64,000 nt of DNA from Halotia wernerae (GCA_034931985.1 JAYGHB010000021.1:3906-67905), one strand, 5' to 3'. Positions 43,603 through 54,281 are shown, counted from the stretch's first letter. Made by a program: numbers and translations. Notes: a model not told the origin generated them from the sequence alone.

Positions 43603-43977
43603 ATGGCTAATAAGAAGTTTTATTTCAATGGTGATGACTCCCATCATATCCAGCCGACATCGGCAGATATTATATTGCGACAACAATTAGAGTATTCTAT
43701 TAGTAAACACTTTTACGAAGGCTGCGATCGCACAATTCAAAATCTTCTATCTAACTGTCGCTGGTATGTCACAACTCAAGCCAATGCTATGACATTGGTA
43801 ATTGAATGTCCCGATCAAGTTACTAATTGGCGTATTTTACAACAAATCGTGCCAATGGGGACATTACTAAACTCAATTATCAGCAGTGCTAAAATCCGCG
43901 TCTGTCCTCCAGAAAGTCAAGGTATACCGTTTGAAATGAGGGTAGATGAACTTTCTGTTTATCGTGATTGGGCTTGA
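43603..43977 (+). CDS. Conserved hypothetical protein, 124 residues
   Basis: MANKKFYFNGDDSHHIQPTS starts the protein; CDRTIQNLLSNCRWYVTTQA and VTNWRILQQIVPMGTLLNSI follow, a soluble alpha/beta protein. It is the third gene of the ankyrin-SagB group and ends 6 bases before the convergent hupW. I recognise no domain. Its constant company in this region suggests a link to hydrogenase or nitrogen metabolism, but this is only from position. Confidence 0.65.
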   Translation: MANKKFYFNGDDSHHIQPTSADIILRQQLEYSISKHFYEGCDRTIQNLLSNCRWYVTTQANAMTLVIECPDQVTNWRILQQIVPMGTLLNSIISSAKIRVCPPESQGIPFEMRVDELSVYRDWA

Positions 43978-43983
43978 TGAATA

Positions 43984-44457
<474 letters not shown>

Positions 44458-44866
44458 GGGATAAAACTTAATAGTTTAAATAGTTAAATCGACAGCGTGT
44501 ATGAAGGTTAACTTGTTTTATACTTAGAATCTAAGTATATATTACAAATTAACTTAAATTTTAGAGGATAATAGGAAACACAATAAAGGAAGAGGCACAC
44601 AGTTCCAAAATCTCTCAATAAGAGGGCGAAAATTCTCGACAACCTCTGCACTTACCTGTTTTCTTGATCGTTCTTAGTCTATTTGGACTAATCAATCTTG
44701 TACTCTACTTGGGTTCAGAATTTGGCCACGGTGCAGAAAAGCAAGAACTGGAGGAACTTTAAGATAAAAACTGGGATGCACCCATCTTGATGTGCCTGAG
44801 TATTCTTGGATTTGATCAAAATTATGATCTAAACTCTTGGTTTTTTCTAATTGAAATTTTAATTGT
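44458..44866. other. Gap upstream of hupW
   Basis: No firm gene. A 63-codon minus-strand frame (44692-44883, MKKELKQLKFQLEKTKSLDH) overlaps the end of the next gene and has a plausible helical start, but its rest is not protein-like enough to call. The promoter of hupW should lie near 44470-44560. Confidence 0.35.
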
Positions 44867-45193
44867 TTAAGCTCTTTTTTCACTACCAGCTAATTCTTTT
44901 GGTTCATAGTAACGGCAACTCTGACAAGGACCGGTGGGGTTGACAGCACAACGAATGTAGCCAGACTGGGCATTAAATTTGCAACTGATATCGCCAATGA
45001 GATAGCCTACTCCTTCTAAATAGTAGCGATCGCTTTCATTAGGTCGAATATTTTGCCGTACCCTTACTCCTGACAAATTCATTGCAGCTTGCCTCAACCG
45101 TAAGCGTTCCCGCAAATGGGTTTTGCGGATCACCCACAGGGAAATTAGGGACGGCAAAAAACCAATGGCAATCACTAAAAGTGTCTTTAACAC
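44867..45193 (-). CDS. DUF6464-type small membrane protein
   Basis: 108 residues with one N-terminal membrane helix (MLKTLLVIAIGFLPSLISLW), a basic stretch (RKTHLRERLRLRQAAM), then YYLEGVGYLIGDISCKFNAQ and CAVNPTGPCQSCRYYEP with a cysteine group that could bind metal. I place it in the cyanobacterial DUF6464 group. The function is unknown. Confidence 0.7.
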   Translation of the reverse strand: MLKTLLVIAIGFLPSLISLWVIRKTHLRERLRLRQAAMNLSGVRVRQNIRPNESDRYYLEGVGYLIGDISCKFNAQSGYIRCAVNPTGPCQSCRYYEPKELAGSEKRA

Positions 45194-45663
45194 CTTTCTT
45201 TACCTCTTTTATGCGCTGATTGATTGTCCCTGATGTTGCACTCTCGTTTTTTTTTGAGAGTGCAACTCCTAGGGTAGTTATGCCTCTTCGCTTCCGAAAC
45301 TAGCTGCTCCCAATGCTGTGAAGTTGGGAAAGTTGTTGTGGATTGTGGCAGTGTGGCATCTAGAGACTTGGGGGAATAAGTACCAGATACCACTTCCATC
45401 AGCATAACTGTTACAACCTAAGGACTGATCTGTGGTTGAATCTTCATAATTTTAAGATTTTAAAAGATTTGTGGTTGCCTGGATTTGCACAAATCATCGA
45501 ACATATTTGCTTCATATTAGCGTCAAATATACAACTTTAAGCGCCAAACACCTGCGGCGAAGTTGTGACTAAAAAAACTATAACTATCGCTTAAAGAGTC
45601 GAGCAACAGAAGAATAATCACAGTTAATCGCTAGAATATTGGTGAGTGTTAGGGAAACTAGCC
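45194..45663. other. Gap without convincing genes
   Basis: A 72-codon minus-strand frame (45187-45405) exists but runs through a T9 tract and has no family look. Promoter sequences of the DUF6464 gene are expected near 45200-45300. Otherwise I see nothing but AT-rich sequence. Confidence 0.35.
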
Positions 45664-45840
45664 ATGTTAGAAAAGTACAACCTGCCACGGTACTTGCCCT
45701 CAGCCAAAGAACTACCTAACTCTAACGAAACGCCTATGGATAATCAACTGCAACAGAGGATTCAACAAACTGAACAACGCGCTCAAAGGCTAGCGGAAAA
45801 ATTGCGATCGCTCGGCATAGATCCAGATCATTTTGATTAA
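45664..45840 (+). pseudogene. Internally deleted Uma2-family gene remnant
   Basis: From ATG at 45664 it reads MLEKYNLPRYLPSAKELPNS, then NETPMDNQLQQRIQQTEQRA and AQRLAEKLRSLGIDPDHFD. The first 30 residues match the start of long Uma2 proteins, and the last 27 match their coiled-coil tail (compare the end of the gene at 59998-60843). The nuclease-like core of about 150 residues is absent, lost in frame. Confidence 0.7.
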
Positions 45841-45869
45841 GTTTCTGTTGCGATTATTCAATCCCTTAA

Positions 45870-46466
45870 TTATTTTTCCTTAGTTATTATCTGACTATAT
45901 TCAGTCACACTATCATGTTGGTCAGCCATTCGCGCATATTTTGCTAATAAATCCAAATTTAAATCAGGCAATAAAGTACTTATAGGAACTTTTATATAGT
46001 TGTCACCTTGCAAACAATAAACTGATAATAAACCATCTTCCCAAAACCAAACTTCAGGTACTCGCAACCGCTGATAAATTTCTAGCTTATTAATTCCGCC
46101 ACTCGTGACAGTTATTTCCAAAATTAAATCGGGAATAGGTTTTTTTGTTCCTAAATTATAGGACTCATCGGGTTCTCGTCGCGTTTTGTCTTCCTTTTTA
46201 CCTATGGTTGCACTTCCCCGTGCATAAAAGCGGATATTCTTCGTCCGCATATAAACTTCCAATAACATCGCCAGAGTTTTTTTATTGTCCTCATGGTCAT
46301 CAGAAAGTGGGGACATAATTTCGAGAATATCATCTAAATAAGTTAGTCGGGCGCTTGTCCCTGCAAGGGCGACATCAAGCTGTTCTAACTGTTCCCAACT
46401 GACATTGTACAGAAGAACGTAGGAAGTCTCAGAAGTCGTAGGTTTTTCCAGTACAGGGGAAGACAT
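45870..46466 (-). CDS. Uma2-family (DUF820) putative endonuclease
   Basis: 198 residues: NVSWEQLEQLDVALAGTSAR, LTYLDDILEIMSPLSDDHED, ARGSATIGKKEDKTRREPDE, PIPDLILEITVTSGGINKLE and VPEVWFWEDGLLSVY. Acidic residues in the EPDES and PDLILEI segments form the PD-(D/E)XK-like site. It lies next to a Uma2 remnant on the other strand. Role unknown. Confidence 0.87.
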   Translation of the reverse strand: MSSPVLEKPTTSETSYVLLYNVSWEQLEQLDVALAGTSARLTYLDDILEIMSPLSDDHEDNKKTLAMLLEVYMRTKNIRFYARGSATIGKKEDKTRREPDESYNLGTKKPIPDLILEITVTSGGINKLEIYQRLRVPEVWFWEDGLLSVYCLQGDNYIKVPISTLLPDLNLDLLAKYARMADQHDSVTEYSQIITKEK

Positions 46467-46726
46467 AAGTTAAACCATAGAGTGACTTGTTTCTATCATA
46501 GAATAATGAAAAGGGTGTAGGGGAAGGGTTTAAAAGGGAACTCTTAACGGGCAACAGGCAACAGGGAAATCCCCATACTTAAAAGTAGAGGATTTGTATC
46601 AGGACGTATTGAAACTTCGTTGCTTGCGCCATCTCGTTTCAAATACTTCGTTTTTTTCGTCAAGAAGAATTTTTTGACAACAATTTTACCTACCTTGACA
46701 GGGTTACCTCTAATGCCTCCTAATCC

Positions 46727-48418
46727 CTACGGAACTGTTACTAAATAAGGTGAGGGAATTGGTTGGACACGTCCAGCATTAACTAGTGCTTGGTAAACAA
46801 AAGCAGCAACTTCTGCCCTAGTCGCCTCGCGATTCGGATTGAGTTGTTTAACTGTGGGATAGTTGACTACTAGTTGCCGTGCAGTCGCTGCTGCTACTGG
46901 AGCAGTTGCATAACTAGGAATCTGCGCAGTATCGGTGTAAAAGGAAATCACACTTGGATTACTCGCTGTTAAGCCTAGGCCATTTGCTAAGGAAACTAAA
47001 GCCTGCACCCTAGGAATTTTCTGCTGTGGTTTAAATGTACCACCAGGATAGCCAGAGAGAAATTCACTCTGGTAAGCAGATTGAATTGCAGCATAAGCCC
47101 AGAAATCACTTTTCACATCCTTAAAATCAATCACTGAGCGTTTAGCTGGTGGTTTCAAGGCTTTGGTGACAATTGCGGCAAATTGGGCGCGAGTTACAGG
47201 TTCATTGGGCCTAAATGTACCATCAGGAAAGCCAGCAATGATATTTTGGGAAGCTAAAGCTGCGATGTAACTTTTTGCCCAGTAATTTGCGGGTACATCT
47301 TTGAAGGCGACAGGCCCTGAAGGTGGCTCAACAGTAGCTGCAACAAAATCTACTTGACCAGAAATCTTTTTTTGATCGATATCGTTACCAATAGCGACAA
47401 TCGTATTAGTCTTGGTAGCGTTGTTTAGGTCATAACGAGTGTTACTGCGGATGAGATTACCACCAGGATCTTCGTTAGTACCAAGGTTGGGCAGAGCATT
47501 AACAGTCGCGACAATGCCATCTTGAGTATTGTTCTGAATTACATTCTTACGCAGTACGGGCTGAGCAGATTCTGAAATATAAATCCCGACTTTGTTTTGG
47601 ATGATCTGGTTTTCGGCAATTAGAGGTGTAGAAAGACCACCAATTGCCAGACCAAAACCAGTATCTTGAAACAAGTTATTGCGAATTTCTCCTTGGGCAG
47701 ATTTAGCTACTGAAACCCCCTGACCCTTGTTTTGTACAAAGAGGTTATTTTCAATTTTGGGATTACCTGTACCCGTTACAAAAACACCTTCTCTACCGTT
47801 GTTAGTAAAAGTACTGTTTTTGATAGTAGGATTAGTTGATTCTACCCATACGCCTGTACCCCGCTGAGTTGGATTGGTGACTGTAACACCTGTGACAGTT
47901 GTATCTTGGTCGCCAAGGATTGTAATATCTTGTCTGGCAAAAGTCCGACTGGTATAAAAACCACTACCTGTAATTAATACTCCTTGACCTTTAGTGGTTT
48001 CATCACCTTGCAGTGTCAACCCTGGTTTAAGTAAAAGTGGAAATTGTTCTCCGCTTTCACTGTTATAAGTACCAGGTGCAAGTTGAATGATAGTACCTGG
48101 TTGGGCTTGGCTAATGGCGAAGGTAATAGTTTTATAAGGTGTTGCTTGTGTTGTAGTAGCACCAGCAGTATCTGCACCAGTGGTTGGGTTCACATACATC
48201 ACTGTTGCAGTTGCGGGAACTTGCGCCATTAAAGTTGGGGCGATCGCTTGTTGGTTGGTGATACCAGCATTCGCTTCTTTAGACAGTAATGTAGATCCAG
48301 CAGAAATCAATAACAAAGCCGTGAGTCCGGCTCGTAAAGGTAACTTAGATCCGATAATCAGACTCGAAAGAGGGTGAAAATTTTTTGCTGAAGAACAGTG
48401 AAAACCCAGATATTTCAT
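46727..48418 (-). CDS. DUF1565 and S-layer-homology (SLH) domain surface protein
   Basis: 563 residues. A signal-like N-terminus (LRAGLTALLLISAG, possible cleavage after EANA) is followed by DUF1565 (VNPTTGADTAGATTTQATPY, KTITFAISQAQPGTIIQLAPG) and a right-handed parallel beta helix with repeats such as NPTIKNSTFTNNGREGVFVT (residues about 90-370). Three SLH domains end the protein, starting with FKDVPANYWAKSYIAALASQ and FKDVKSDFWAYAAIQSAYQS, the third more divergent. SLH domains hold proteins to the cell wall or outer membrane-linked peptidoglycan. It is probably an extracellular carbohydrate-binding or lyase-like protein; no catalytic residues are recognisable. Confidence 0.9.
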   Translation of the reverse strand: MKYLGFHCSSAKNFHPLSSLIIGSKLPLRAGLTALLLISAGSTLLSKEANAGITNQQAIAPTLMAQVPATATVMYVNPTTGADTAGATTTQATPYKTITFAISQAQPGTIIQLAPGTYNSESGEQFPLLLKPGLTLQGDETTKGQGVLITGSGFYTSRTFARQDITILGDQDTTVTGVTVTNPTQRGTGVWVESTNPTIKNSTFTNNGREGVFVTGTGNPKIENNLFVQNKGQGVSVAKSAQGEIRNNLFQDTGFGLAIGGLSTPLIAENQIIQNKVGIYISESAQPVLRKNVIQNNTQDGIVATVNALPNLGTNEDPGGNLIRSNTRYDLNNATKTNTIVAIGNDIDQKKISGQVDFVAATVEPPSGPVAFKDVPANYWAKSYIAALASQNIIAGFPDGTFRPNEPVTRAQFAAIVTKALKPPAKRSVIDFKDVKSDFWAYAAIQSAYQSEFLSGYPGGTFKPQQKIPRVQALVSLANGLGLTASNPSVISFYTDTAQIPSYATAPVAAATARQLVVNYPTVKQLNPNREATRAEVAAFVYQALVNAGRVQPIPSPYLVTVP

Positions 48419-48807
48419 TTGTGTGTCTGTGATGTGCTGAATAACAGTTGGTTAAACAGGATGTATAAAACAGCTGTCAAACTGTAAAACCCATGCAAAA
48501 CTATACCGGATGACCAGCATTTAATCAGCTATGTTTCGTAAGAAAACACATAAATAATTTTATTCTGCTCACAAAATTTTACCAAGGGCAGCTACGGATC
48601 AGGCGATCGCTCTACCAACACCTAATTTGCAACATGGCGACGTAGTAGCTCAATCATCACTATGATGTACATTACTGAGTATTTATTTACAAATTTTATT
48701 AAATAAATATACGGTTTCTGTGCCAAGTAATGCCTATGGTCGGATACCGTAACCAATGGTGTTGAAATATCATTACAGCAAAAGCAAAGCTTCTAAAAAG
48801 GAGAAAA
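48419..48807. other. Divergent promoter gap
   Basis: A 389-base space between two divergently transcribed exported-protein genes. It is AT-rich with a GCGATCGC site at about 48603-48611 and no ORF of note. AAGGAGAAAAATG ends it as the ribosome binding site of the DUF1400 gene. Confidence 0.45.
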
Positions 48808-49344
48808 ATGCATTGCCAATTTTTATCGCTGCATCAGGTCTTAATTTTAGTATTCACTAGCTGTCTTCTATTGTTCAGCAATCCTGCTTTTGCCGCTGAA
48901 CAAGTAGTATTGAAGTACGGTATCTTCCGTGAATCACTGGCTGTAAAAGAGCTATCTACATTTGGTGAAACTGGCGAACTTTCACGTTCACTACGAGTTA
49001 ATTTAGCTTTGGCGCGACAAAATCCCAAAGCCATCCGTCACTATTTGACGACACCAGTGCAGGTAAGCCCTGTATTTTTAGATAAAGTTTTGAATAGTCA
49101 AATTGGTCACGTTTTACTTAATGAGCTTAGTCAAGTTATTCATACGCCATCCCGAAAAGCTGACAGACAAGCTTTGCGCTCGGCTTTGGTGCTTTCTGCG
49201 AGTCAAGATCAACAGGTGACGCTGTTAGAAATAATTCAAAATTACCCTACGGCAGAGGTAGAAGTTGAAGGAGAACGCTTGGAGAATGCCTACCGTCTAC
49301 TTCGCCGCTTGCAAGGTAGTGTCCAAGATTTACTCGGTTTTTAG
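48808..49344 (+). CDS. Exported DUF1400-domain protein
   Basis: 178 residues with a signal peptide (VLILVFTSCLLLFSNPAFAA, cleavage after AFA or FAA). The rest, VVLKYGIFRESLAVKELSTF and ARQNPKAIRHYLTTPVQVSP, is the DUF1400 module, in other cyanobacterial proteins fused in front of an alpha/beta hydrolase. Here it stands alone, so no enzyme activity is expected. Its last four bases overlap the convergent small gene. Confidence 0.85.
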   Translation: MHCQFLSLHQVLILVFTSCLLLFSNPAFAAEQVVLKYGIFRESLAVKELSTFGETGELSRSLRVNLALARQNPKAIRHYLTTPVQVSPVFLDKVLNSQIGHVLLNELSQVIHTPSRKADRQALRSALVLSASQDQQVTLLEIIQNYPTAEVEVEGERLENAYRLLRRLQGSVQDLLGF

Positions 49345-49538
49345 TAAGCTAATGTTTCTAAGGTTTCTCGTAAATAACGCTGTACCTGCTGATCAAGGCG
49401 TAGCTCTTGTAATTGAGCAGTGCTTTCTAGCTGCCAACGTTGAAAACCGGAACTAGCAGCGATCGCATGTTTGAGATTGTGCCATATTTCGGGATCACGA
49501 GAAAATTGGCGATCGCTGGAAGCTTTAATTTTAGCCAT
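49341..49538 (-). CDS. Small hypothetical protein, 65 residues
   Basis: MAKIKASSDRQFSRDPEIWH, then NLKHAIAASSGFQRWQLEST and LDQQVQRYLRETLETLAY, a helical protein. It overlaps the end of the DUF1400 gene by four bases and starts 6 bases after the stop of the upstream membrane protein gene, so it probably shares its transcript. No family recognised. Confidence 0.6.
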   Translation of the reverse strand: MAKIKASSDRQFSRDPEIWHNLKHAIAASSGFQRWQLESTAQLQELRLDQQVQRYLRETLETLAY

Positions 49539-49544
49539 AGTTTC

Positions 49545-50156
49545 TCATTCCTTAGTTTCAATTTTAATAGTCTGCTGGGGCAAGATTTGATTAACCCGCA
49601 CCCCTAAAATTGTGAAATCTTGTTTAATCTTTTCTAAAGATAATGGTTCTACAGCAGCAAATTCTGTGTCTTTAGTCACCAAAATTCGCGCTACACTCAC
49701 GGGAATTTGTAAAAATAGATTGCTTGCTAAAAAGCTTAAAGCAGCTAGCAGTAAACTTAAGCTCCGCCATTGAGGTAAAAAACTACTTATATTTATGACT
49801 CGTGGAGCAATTTGATAGAGTTGCCACAACACGCCAATTAATAATATAGCTGCCCCAAGGGACAGAACACGATTAAATTTTGTATTAATTAAACAGAGAA
49901 TTTTTCGTTGCTGCTCAGTCAGGTTTTCTGGCTTGAGAGCTACTCCCAAAATAGCAAATATATAAAAAGGGCGGCGCAACTGCATCCACAAAAGTGGTAA
50001 AACACCAATTGCCCCCACTAGACATAGCTCCATCCATACTGGTAATAGTGGCTTACCTACGGACAGAAACAACAAACACATAATTAATAGAATGGGTAGT
50101 GTCGCTAATCCAGCGACATGAATCCACAAAATTGGTTCCGAGCGAAATGAGCGCAT
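49545..50156 (-). CDS. Low-complexity-tail membrane protein
   Basis: 203 residues with about five hydrophobic segments (AGLATLPILLIMCLLFLSVG, ELCLVGAIGVLPLLWM, PFYIFAILGVAL, LSLGAAILLIGVLWQLY, SLSLLLAALSFLASNLFLQI). The start MRSFRSEPILWIHVAGLATL is well conserved in the cyanobacterial family annotated this way. The family often lies close to infB, as here. Function unknown. Confidence 0.75.
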   Translation of the reverse strand: MRSFRSEPILWIHVAGLATLPILLIMCLLFLSVGKPLLPVWMELCLVGAIGVLPLLWMQLRRPFYIFAILGVALKPENLTEQQRKILCLINTKFNRVLSLGAAILLIGVLWQLYQIAPRVINISSFLPQWRSLSLLLAALSFLASNLFLQIPVSVARILVTKDTEFAAVEPLSLEKIKQDFTILGVRVNQILPQQTIKIETKE

Positions 50157-50250
50157 ATAACACTTAAGAGTGAGTAATCAGGAGTTAGGAATTACGAGTA
50201 TTTAACTCCTAACTTATAACTCCTAACTTCTAAGCATTTGACCCTCAGCA

Positions 50251-53200
50251 CTATTTCGTCAGTGTCAGGGTACGACGCTTAGTTACCATTTGATAGGCTT
50301 CGATGATGTCACCTTCAACCCAGTCATGGAACTTATCAATGCCAATACCGCATTCATAACCAGCATTTACCTCGCGTGCGTCTTCTTTCATCCGTTTGAG
50401 GGAGTCCAGGACACCTTCATAAATCACCTTACCGCTGCGACGCACTCGCACTTTGCAGTTGCGAACCAGCTTGCCAGATTGAACATAGCAGCCAGCAACG
50501 GCACCACGACCCACAGGGAAGACAGCACGGACTTCGGTTTGTCCCAAGGGTTCTTCTACCAACTCTGGCTCCAGAAGACCTTCTAAGGCCCCTTGGATAT
50601 CTTCCAAGAGTTTGTAGATGATATTGTATTCGCGCACATCGACACCAGCTTCGTCAGCAGCTTGTCTGGCTCCACTAGCGTAGGTAGTGTTGAAACCAAT
50701 AATCACAGCGTTACTAGCAGCGGCTAAGTCGATATCTGTTTCTGTGATTTCTCCAGCCGTCGCTAATAGCATCCGAATTTGGACTTCGTTTTGCGGGATT
50801 TGTCTAAGAGATCCCACAATGGCTTCCACTGAACCTTGTACGTCTCCCTTCAAGATCAAGTTGAGTTCTTTTAACTCGCCTTCTTGTGCTTGAGCCGAGA
50901 GGGTTGTCAAGGTGACACGTCCTTGTAACAGGCGGGATATGCGCTGTTTATCGGCGCGATCGCCAGCCAGAGTTCGTGCTTCTTTTTCGTTAAAGAAAAC
51001 CTCGAAATCATCGCCTGCTGCGGGTACATCACTTAGACCTAGTACCTCAACAGCAAAGGATGGACTAGCAACTTCTACTCTCTTGCCTCTGTCGTCTACC
51101 ATTGCTCGGACTTTACCAAATGCCGAGCCAGCAACCAACATATCACCCACGTGCAGAGTACCATTCTGAATCAGCAAGGTCGCAACTGCTCCCTTTGCTT
51201 TGTCCAAATGTGCTTCAATCACAGTACCTTTAGCGGAACGATCTGGGTTAGCAGATAGTTCTCCTACTTCTGCTACCAGCAGAATCATCTCTAAGAGCGT
51301 ATCTAGGTTTTCACCCTTGATGGCGCTCACAGGAACCATGATTGTCTCACCACCCCAGTCTTCTGCGGTCAGACCATACTGGGTGAGTTCTTGTTTGACT
51401 CGTTCTGGCTGTGCCCCTTCTTTGTCAATCTTGTTGATTGCTACAACAATTGGCACTTCAGCAGCTTGAGCATGGCTAATGGCTTCAATTGTTTGAGGTC
51501 TAACACCATCATCAGCAGCCACTACCAAAACAGCAATGTCTGTCACCCTCGCTCCCCGTGCCCGCATGGCTGTGAAGGCCTCGTGACCAGGGGTATCTAA
51601 GAAGACTATCTGCTGTTTCTTGCCATCATGTTCTATATCCACATGGTACGCACCAATGTGCTGGGTAATACCACCAGCTTCGCCAGCAGCGACTTTGGTT
51701 TTGCGAATCGAGTCGAGCAGGGTAGTTTTACCATGATCTACGTGACCCATAATTGTCACGACTGGCGGGCGACGATGGAGGTTTTCTAGATCTGCCACGT
51801 CGATCATTTCAGTGACTTTGCGGGCTTCTGCTTCTGGTTCAGCAGTTTCGACTTCTACTTCTAGCTCTTTGCCTACCAAAGTAATTGTCGGAATATCCAG
51901 ATTTTGGGTGATACTCACCGCCATGCCTTTGAGGAACAGGATTTTGACAATCTCTGTATCGGCTACACCCAAGGCATCAGATAGTTCTTGTACTGTCATC
52001 GGCCCCATTACTACCACTTTTTCGGGACGCTCGCGCTTGGTCTCAACTTCTTGGTGGCGACGGTTTTGATCGCGGTTGGAGCCTCTTTTTCTGTTTTTAG
52101 TAGTAGGAGTACTAGCAAGGGTTGTGCCAGCTGATTGTGTTCGCCCTGCTGCCTTGGGTTTGGGAGGACGGGCGATAGAAAGACTAACCTGGACAGTAGC
52201 TGGTGCGTCTAGATCTTCATCATCCAGCAGATCTTCTTCTTCAAAATCTTCCTCAAGTATCGGCTTGACCCGCTTGCCTTTAACAGCTCCTTTGCCAGCC
52301 TTTTCTTTAACTTCGTCTATAATTTCCTCTTCTTGCCACTTTTTCCCACCTTTAGCTAAACGGGGTGGTGTTGGGCGTTTCAAGTCGAGGAGATCTGGTG
52401 CGACGATATCATCTCCACCTTCGTCTTTTGCTGATGCGCCTGCCATCCCTCTTGGTGGAGTGGCGGTCGGCACTTCAGATGGTCGTACTGGCCTACTAGG
52501 CCGTTGTCCATCTCCTAGAGGTGCTGGCCCCGGTGGTCTGTTACCCCGATGTTCCGGTTTGACTGGCGACGGTGTAGGTCGAGCCTGTTTTTGAACTGGA
52601 ACCTGTGGTGCTTCGGTTTGTGTCGTCGGTTTTGCCACTCTGGGCTTGGCTTGGTCGCGTTCGTCTTCGACACGTCGTGAGCGTTTGAGAATTGGTTTTT
52701 CTGCTTGACTTGAGTGATCAATTACGGCAGATTTTTCTCCTTCAGGTCTTGCAGGCGGACTAACCAGTTGCGGTTTTTGGGGTTTGTCCGGTTTTGATCT
52801 GTGTGGAGCTACTTTTTCGGGTTTTTCAGCTGCTATTGTTTCCGGCATATTTTCCGGTTCTTGCATATCAGGCGTTTGTTCCGCTTCTGTAATAGCAGGT
52901 TCTGGTGTGGTCTCAGATTGATTCCGGGGTACAGGTCGAGTTGGTGCCGTCGGCTTCATGGGTGAGACAGGTGTAGCGAAAGGTCGTGGAGGTGAAGGAG
53001 AATTATTAACTTCAGACGAAGCAACTTGGTTATTGGTAGCGGCTGACGCCTCTGGGGCGTTGGAGGTAGGATTTCTCAATATTTTGGGTTTGCGAATTTC
53101 CAAAATTTGCTGTTTGTGAGATTGAGCAGGTTGGTTGCGGGAGCCACTTTGTGGTGAATTTGGTTTATGGCTAGTTGTACCTAGTTCTTTTTTGGGCACC

Positions 53201-53379
53201 ACATTCGTAGCTACCAGTTTTTCGGCAGCCGTCCGGATGCGTTCTGCCTCAGATTCTGAAATTGTGCTGCTATGGCTTTTGACCGCGATATTGAGCTGGT
53301 CGCAAATTGCTAATAGCTCTTTGTTATCCAAATTCAATTCCTTTGATAATTCGTAGATTCTAACTTTGCCGTTGTTCAT
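50251..53379 (-). CDS. infB: Translation initiation factor IF-2
   Basis: 1042 residues. The N-terminus has an IF2-N domain (KVRIYELSKELNLDNKELLA), then a long proline-, lysine- and glutamate-rich linker (residues about 80-440). A second IF2-N module (TVQELSDALGVADTEIVKIL) follows, and the GTPase: G1 GHVDHGKTT, G3 DTPGHEAFTAMRARG, G4 NKID. The C-terminal domains include CKVRVRRSGKVIYEGVL. It brings initiator tRNA to the 30S subunit. Last gene of the rimP-nusA-ylxR-infB series. Confidence 0.97.
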   Translation of the reverse strand: MNNGKVRIYELSKELNLDNKELLAICDQLNIAVKSHSSTISESEAERIRTAAEKLVATNVVPKKELGTTSHKPNSPQSGSRNQPAQSHKQQILEIRKPKILRNPTSNAPEASAATNNQVASSEVNNSPSPPRPFATPVSPMKPTAPTRPVPRNQSETTPEPAITEAEQTPDMQEPENMPETIAAEKPEKVAPHRSKPDKPQKPQLVSPPARPEGEKSAVIDHSSQAEKPILKRSRRVEDERDQAKPRVAKPTTQTEAPQVPVQKQARPTPSPVKPEHRGNRPPGPAPLGDGQRPSRPVRPSEVPTATPPRGMAGASAKDEGGDDIVAPDLLDLKRPTPPRLAKGGKKWQEEEIIDEVKEKAGKGAVKGKRVKPILEEDFEEEDLLDDEDLDAPATVQVSLSIARPPKPKAAGRTQSAGTTLASTPTTKNRKRGSNRDQNRRHQEVETKRERPEKVVVMGPMTVQELSDALGVADTEIVKILFLKGMAVSITQNLDIPTITLVGKELEVEVETAEPEAEARKVTEMIDVADLENLHRRPPVVTIMGHVDHGKTTLLDSIRKTKVAAGEAGGITQHIGAYHVDIEHDGKKQQIVFLDTPGHEAFTAMRARGARVTDIAVLVVAADDGVRPQTIEAISHAQAAEVPIVVAINKIDKEGAQPERVKQELTQYGLTAEDWGGETIMVPVSAIKGENLDTLLEMILLVAEVGELSANPDRSAKGTVIEAHLDKAKGAVATLLIQNGTLHVGDMLVAGSAFGKVRAMVDDRGKRVEVASPSFAVEVLGLSDVPAAGDDFEVFFNEKEARTLAGDRADKQRISRLLQGRVTLTTLSAQAQEGELKELNLILKGDVQGSVEAIVGSLRQIPQNEVQIRMLLATAGEITETDIDLAAASNAVIIGFNTTYASGARQAADEAGVDVREYNIIYKLLEDIQGALEGLLEPELVEEPLGQTEVRAVFPVGRGAVAGCYVQSGKLVRNCKVRVRRSGKVIYEGVLDSLKRMKEDAREVNAGYECGIGIDKFHDWVEGDIIEAYQMVTKRRTLTLTK

Positions 53380-53863
53380 CCACTCTTCCCCTTTAATTTA
53401 CAGTTTTTTAGCGGATGGTTGCCTGGGAGTGCGACATCTCCATCCTTTGATTACTGTTTTTAGGTTGCCGTTAAAATTTTGCCGGTGCCTCCAATCAGGA
53501 AAGAGAGATGTTTCGGTTTAATGTTGGCATTTCCACCAGGAATGATGGTTAATGGGAACCCATAAAATTTTTTCAAGAAAAAATTCTTTATGAGCATCAT
53601 TGTTGCCAAATTGCGCCTGAGCGCTACCAGGTTGCCATTCTGTAGTTTTTTGTTTTGCTGATTCTGAGTCTTCCACAACACAATCGAGTAAAACTTACTG
53701 GGAGTATTGCCTTGTTTCTCTTTTTGTAAAAGAGCCACTTGCTACTACACCCATTTACTATTTTGACACTAACCCCAACAATTGCAGAGGGTGTGATCAG
53801 AGCGCGACTAGTTCGGCTTTCGCACAAATCCTCTGGGGATTATTGCCACAAGGTTATTCAACC
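53380..53863 (-). other. Gap between ylxR and infB
   Basis: 484 bases, long for this operon. Two overlapping minus-strand frames exist (53460-53738, 92 codons; 53624-53827, 67 codons), neither with a family look, and the two read the same bases in different frames. It is probably the infB leader with its own promoter. No clear terminator found. Confidence 0.35.
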
Positions 53864-54133
53864 TTAAACTTGATTTTGGGGATTGCTTTGGGCTAGACGT
53901 TGCCACAATGTTTGATACAGCGTTTCTGGCACTGATGCATGTAGCGATCGCCCTAGTCTATTTTTTTTTTGAGCCGCTTGCAAGCAACTCACTTGCGGAC
54001 AAATATAGGCAGAACGCCCCATGCCCTGATCTAATTGTACCTTCCCCGATGGAAAGACGCGGACAATCCGCCAAAAGTCTTGTTTTAAGCCAACTTTGCG
54101 GCAGCTAATACAACGCCGATAATTCGGTTTCAT
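53864..54133 (-). CDS. ylxR: YlxR family RNA-binding protein
   Basis: 89 residues: MKPNYRRCISCRKVGLKQDF with the cysteine pair, FPSGKVQLDQGMGRSAYICP and CLQAAQKKNRLGRSLHASV. The family has the GRSAYIC/GRGAY signature and is basic. It lies as usual between nusA and infB. YlxR is thought to be an RNA-binding or nucleoid-like protein. Confidence 0.92.
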   Translation of the reverse strand: MKPNYRRCISCRKVGLKQDFWRIVRVFPSGKVQLDQGMGRSAYICPQVSCLQAAQKKNRLGRSLHASVPETLYQTLWQRLAQSNPQNQV

Positions 54134-54281
54134 TGGTCTTTATTGACCTGAGGCTAGGATTCTAGTTATGAAAATAAAGTTGGCAATGCCAATCTTTACT
54201 TATACCAAGTTGCCTTCACCCAAGTAATCATTAAGACTAGTATTAAAGTTAATCGTAACAGAACTCCCCAAGGTTAATAAA

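Noticed and set aside
45187..45405. 72-codon minus-strand frame upstream of the DUF6464 gene
   Set aside because: It crosses a homopolymer tract and shows no family resemblance; too weak to call.
53460..53827. Two overlapping minus-strand frames between ylxR and infB
   Set aside because: They occupy the same bases in different frames and neither resembles a known or conserved-looking protein.
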